Positions 62,126 to 64,000 of a stretch of 64,000 nucleotides of DNA are shown in pieces. Source of the DNA: an uncultured Pirellula sp. (lineage in GTDB: Bacteria; Planctomycetota; Planctomycetia; Pirellulales; Pirellulaceae); NCBI GenBank assembly GCA_903858115.1, contig CAIOHR010000055.1:248001-312000 (forward strand), in the 5' to 3' direction. A program made the position numbers and the translations under genes. The notes under the pieces are model-generated. The model did not search any database and was not told the DNA's origin. It saw only the letters and a program-made list of their open reading frames with translations. Position 1 is the stretch's first letter. Every line of letters starts with the position of its first letter.

Positions 62126-62458
62126 GATACCGCTCCAACGCCTGGACGGGCGGGATAACCTGACCTGGGATTTAACGCACTCACAATTCAACCTCTGCGA
62201 CTCGAATAGCCCATTGCAAACCACCTTGTTCTAGACGACCGGTTTGCGATTGGTGTAGCAAAAACACTGTAAAAACTAAGGATTTCAGTGTGATAAGTCG
62301 AACGGTAGCCGTCAATCAGCCGGCCTAGAAAATCTTTTTGGCAAAACATCGATTGTCACTGCCTAGTTGCTTGCCCTCCCATTGCCTAGCAATGACAATG
62401 CGATGATCCTCCCAATCCATGATTTCCTACCACGATTAGAGCCAGAGGTTGATGTACG
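62126..62458. other. Intergenic region between divergent genes
   Basis: About 333 bases with no credible gene. It should contain promoters for the pilin-like gene and for the large propeller gene. Small inverted repeats are present: CATTG/CAATG near 62390, and ATTGTCA near 62352 with TGACAAT near 62400. No repeat or RNA gene is evident. Confidence 0.45.
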
Positions 62459-64000
62459 ATGAGTTGGCGAATACGTTTACTCTCGTGGGTGAGAGTTTCA
62501 ATCCTTTCATCCATGTTCACTGCATCTTGTGTTACGACAGCGATGTCCCAAGAACCTGCTGAACCGACAAAGCCTTCTGAACCTAAAGAGGCGAAGGAGA
62601 ATCCAACAACTTCGACGGCTGCAACCAAAACGCCAGACGATCGACTGGAGCGAATCGAAAAGCAACTAAGCGAACTAACCAAAGTGCTTCAGTTAATGAA
62701 GCCATCCGTTCCCAGCAGAACCGAAGCTACCAAAACTCCTTCGACTCCCCCAACAGTCCCTGTTGCCGGTTCCTCCGAAAAGAAACCGGACGCTCCCGTT
62801 TGGAATGGTGAGATCGCCAAAGAATGGCTAAATGGAATTCGTTGGCGAGGTATTGGTCCTGCCAACATGGGAGGAAGAATCGTCGATCTGGCTGTAAACG
62901 AATCCGAGCCAAGCACATGGTGGGCCGCGACAGCATCAGGTGGTTTGCTCAAAACCACGAACAATGGAATCTCGTTTCAAATTCAATTTGAGTCACAAAG
63001 CACCATTTCAATCGGTGCGGTCGCCGTTTCGAAATCAGACCCTCAAATCGTTTGGGTTGGTACTGGAGAGAACAATCCACGCAATTCGGTAAGCTATGGC
63101 GATGGTGTCTACAAATCGACCGATGGTGGTAAAACTTGGAAGCACATGGGTTTGAAGAAGACATTTCAAATCGGTGAAGTCTTAATCCATCCAACCGATC
63201 CGAACACTGTATACGTCGGTGCACTGGGGCGACTGTATGGAAATAATGAAGAGCGTGGCGTATTCAAAACAACGGATGGTGGGACTACGTGGGAAAAATG
63301 CTTTTACATTGATGACCGAACCGGCATCATGGAAATGCAAATGCACCCGAACGATCCCAACGCATTGATCGTTACCGCATGGGAGCGTCTTCGCGACGGA
63401 TTCGATAGTTGGCCTGGCAATGAAGTGCCAATGGCGGACGGTTATGACGGCTATGATCCTATTCGCAAATGGGGACCAGCCAGTGGGATCTACAAAACAA
63501 CAGACGCCGGCAAGAACTGGAAAAAGATGACAAAAGGTCTTCCTACCGGCCAATTGGGACGGATCGGGATCGATTGGTATCGAAAGGATCCCAACATTGT
63601 CTATGCCGTGGTGGACTCTGAGAATATTGGAAAAGGGATGGCACCTTTGAACGTCCTTTGGGGGGCAGTTGGATCGGATGTTGATGGCAAAGTAATCGTG
63701 ACGCAAATCTACCCAAAGAGTCCAGCGGAAAAAGGTGGTCTTCTTGTGGGAGACGTGCTCGAATCCATGGGATCCAAATCTCTTTCTAGCTTTGACAACA
63801 TTCTTATCGCCATGAAAGAGATGAAAGCAGGAGACAAATTTTCCCTCAACATCGCGCGAGGTTCTGAAAAGAAAACACTCGACTTTACTTTAGCACCTCG
63901 CGCCGGTCGAACCGGCGGGCAGCAAAGCGGTCCGTGGTTCGGTGGCTTCGCGGAGGATGACGAAAGCGGTGTCAAGATTCTTCAATTAACTCCTGACGGA
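62459..64000 (+). CDS. Secreted BNR/sortilin-like beta-propeller protein with PDZ domain (partial, runs off right edge)
   Basis: An open frame of 514 codons without a stop to the window end. The ATG at 62459 has an AGAGG ribosome-binding sequence about ten bases upstream. The product begins with a signal-like segment (residues 5-30, ending AMSQE), then a polar and Pro-rich part with a short coiled coil (about 58-82), then propeller repeats carrying BNR/Asp-box motifs GVYKSTDGGKTW, GVFKTTDGGTTW and GIYKTTDAGKNW. A PDZ domain is inserted near residues 410-480 (SPAEKGGLLVGDVLESMG). It resembles VPS10/sortilin-type glycosidase-like proteins in planctomycetes. The C-terminus is missing. Confidence 0.85.
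   Translation, partial: MSWRIRLLSWVRVSILSSMFTASCVTTAMSQEPAEPTKPSEPKEAKENPTTSTAATKTPDDRLERIEKQLSELTKVLQLMKPSVPSRTEATKTPSTPPTVPVAGSSEKKPDAPVWNGEIAKEWLNGIRWRGIGPANMGGRIVDLAVNESEPSTWWAATASGGLLKTTNNGISFQIQFESQSTISIGAVAVSKSDPQIVWVGTGENNPRNSVSYGDGVYKSTDGGKTWKHMGLKKTFQIGEVLIHPTDPNTVYVGALGRLYGNNEERGVFKTTDGGTTWEKCFYIDDRTGIMEMQMHPNDPNALIVTAWERLRDGFDSWPGNEVPMADGYDGYDPIRKWGPASGIYKTTDAGKNWKKMTKGLPTGQLGRIGIDWYRKDPNIVYAVVDSENIGKGMAPLNVLWGAVGSDVDGKVIVTQIYPKSPAEKGGLLVGDVLESMGSKSLSSFDNILIAMKEMKAGDKFSLNIARGSEKKTLDFTLAPRAGRTGGQQSGPWFGGFAEDDESGVKILQLTPDG

Noticed and set aside
1..64000. Search for CRISPR arrays, tRNA, rRNA, transposases and integrases
   Set aside because: No regularly spaced repeats, tRNA-like arms with a TTCRANY loop, rRNA signatures or DDE/tyrosine recombinase motifs were seen. 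The short tandem duplications have only two units and no spacers.

Overview
The window reads as chromosomal DNA of a planctomycete, most likely of the Pirellulaceae. Base composition is close to even GC. Several marker families support this: a pilin-like DUF1559 protein, a DUF1598-like protein, two secreted Cys-type sulfatases, a giant secreted protein fusing a beta-propeller, a cupredoxin and a haem motif, a Tat-exported Gfo/Idh/MocA oxidoreductase, and many secreted esterases and beta-propellers. Genes are loosely packed, change strand often and form short operons. I saw no rRNA, tRNA, CRISPR array, insertion sequence or integrase, so this looks like ordinary core chromosome with a few accessory-like modules.

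Layout. 0.3-7.1 kb (minus): a secreted PHB-depolymerase-like esterase, a beta-propeller protein, a molybdate-type ABC importer (modC, modB and an unusual tandem-duplicated modA) and a sulfatase. 7.2-10.0 kb: a GspF-like protein, an M50 membrane protease and apt. 10.3-21.0 kb (plus): a cluster of secreted proteins (sulfatase, 1370-residue redox protein, deacetylase-like protein, Tat oxidoreductase, two-domain sialate-esterase-like protein) that fits breakdown of a sulfated or acetylated polysaccharide. 21.2-27.8 kb (minus): M28 peptidase, speH, pdxA, a TlpA-like thioredoxin, a TPR-like protein and recG. 27.9-42.6 kb: housekeeping genes (tsaE, pgk) mixed with a sugar isomerase-like protein, DUF2237, LON-domain, SEC-C, esterase, HtrA-like, TolC-like, M41-like and YciI-like genes.

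42.8-49.2 kb (plus): a five-haem cytochrome whose stop codon overlaps the start of an outer-membrane barrel gene, followed by a MoxR ATPase and an aldo/keto reductase. 49.3-50.7 kb (minus): a DUF1598-like protein. 50.9-56.0 kb (plus): an FHA-GAF-sigma54 activator, a HAD phosphatase and an RND/MMPL transporter joined by ATGA overlaps. 56.8-64.0 kb: a possible structured RNA with a terminator, a small secreted protein directly before hisA, an esterase, a lone fliG, a QueD-like protein, a DUF1559 pilin-like protein, and the start of a large BNR-propeller protein that contains a PDZ domain and runs off the right edge.

The most interesting signals are the tandem ModA protein, the cytochrome-barrel pair, the redox fusion protein, the degenerate second half of the esterase-like protein, the sigma54-HAD-MMPL operon, a candidate RNA at 56.9-57.1 kb, two hairpin repeats with a compensatory base change, and a recurring pattern of 14-22 bp tandem duplications at or next to stop codons. 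Domain calls rest on motifs read by eye; no database search was possible.
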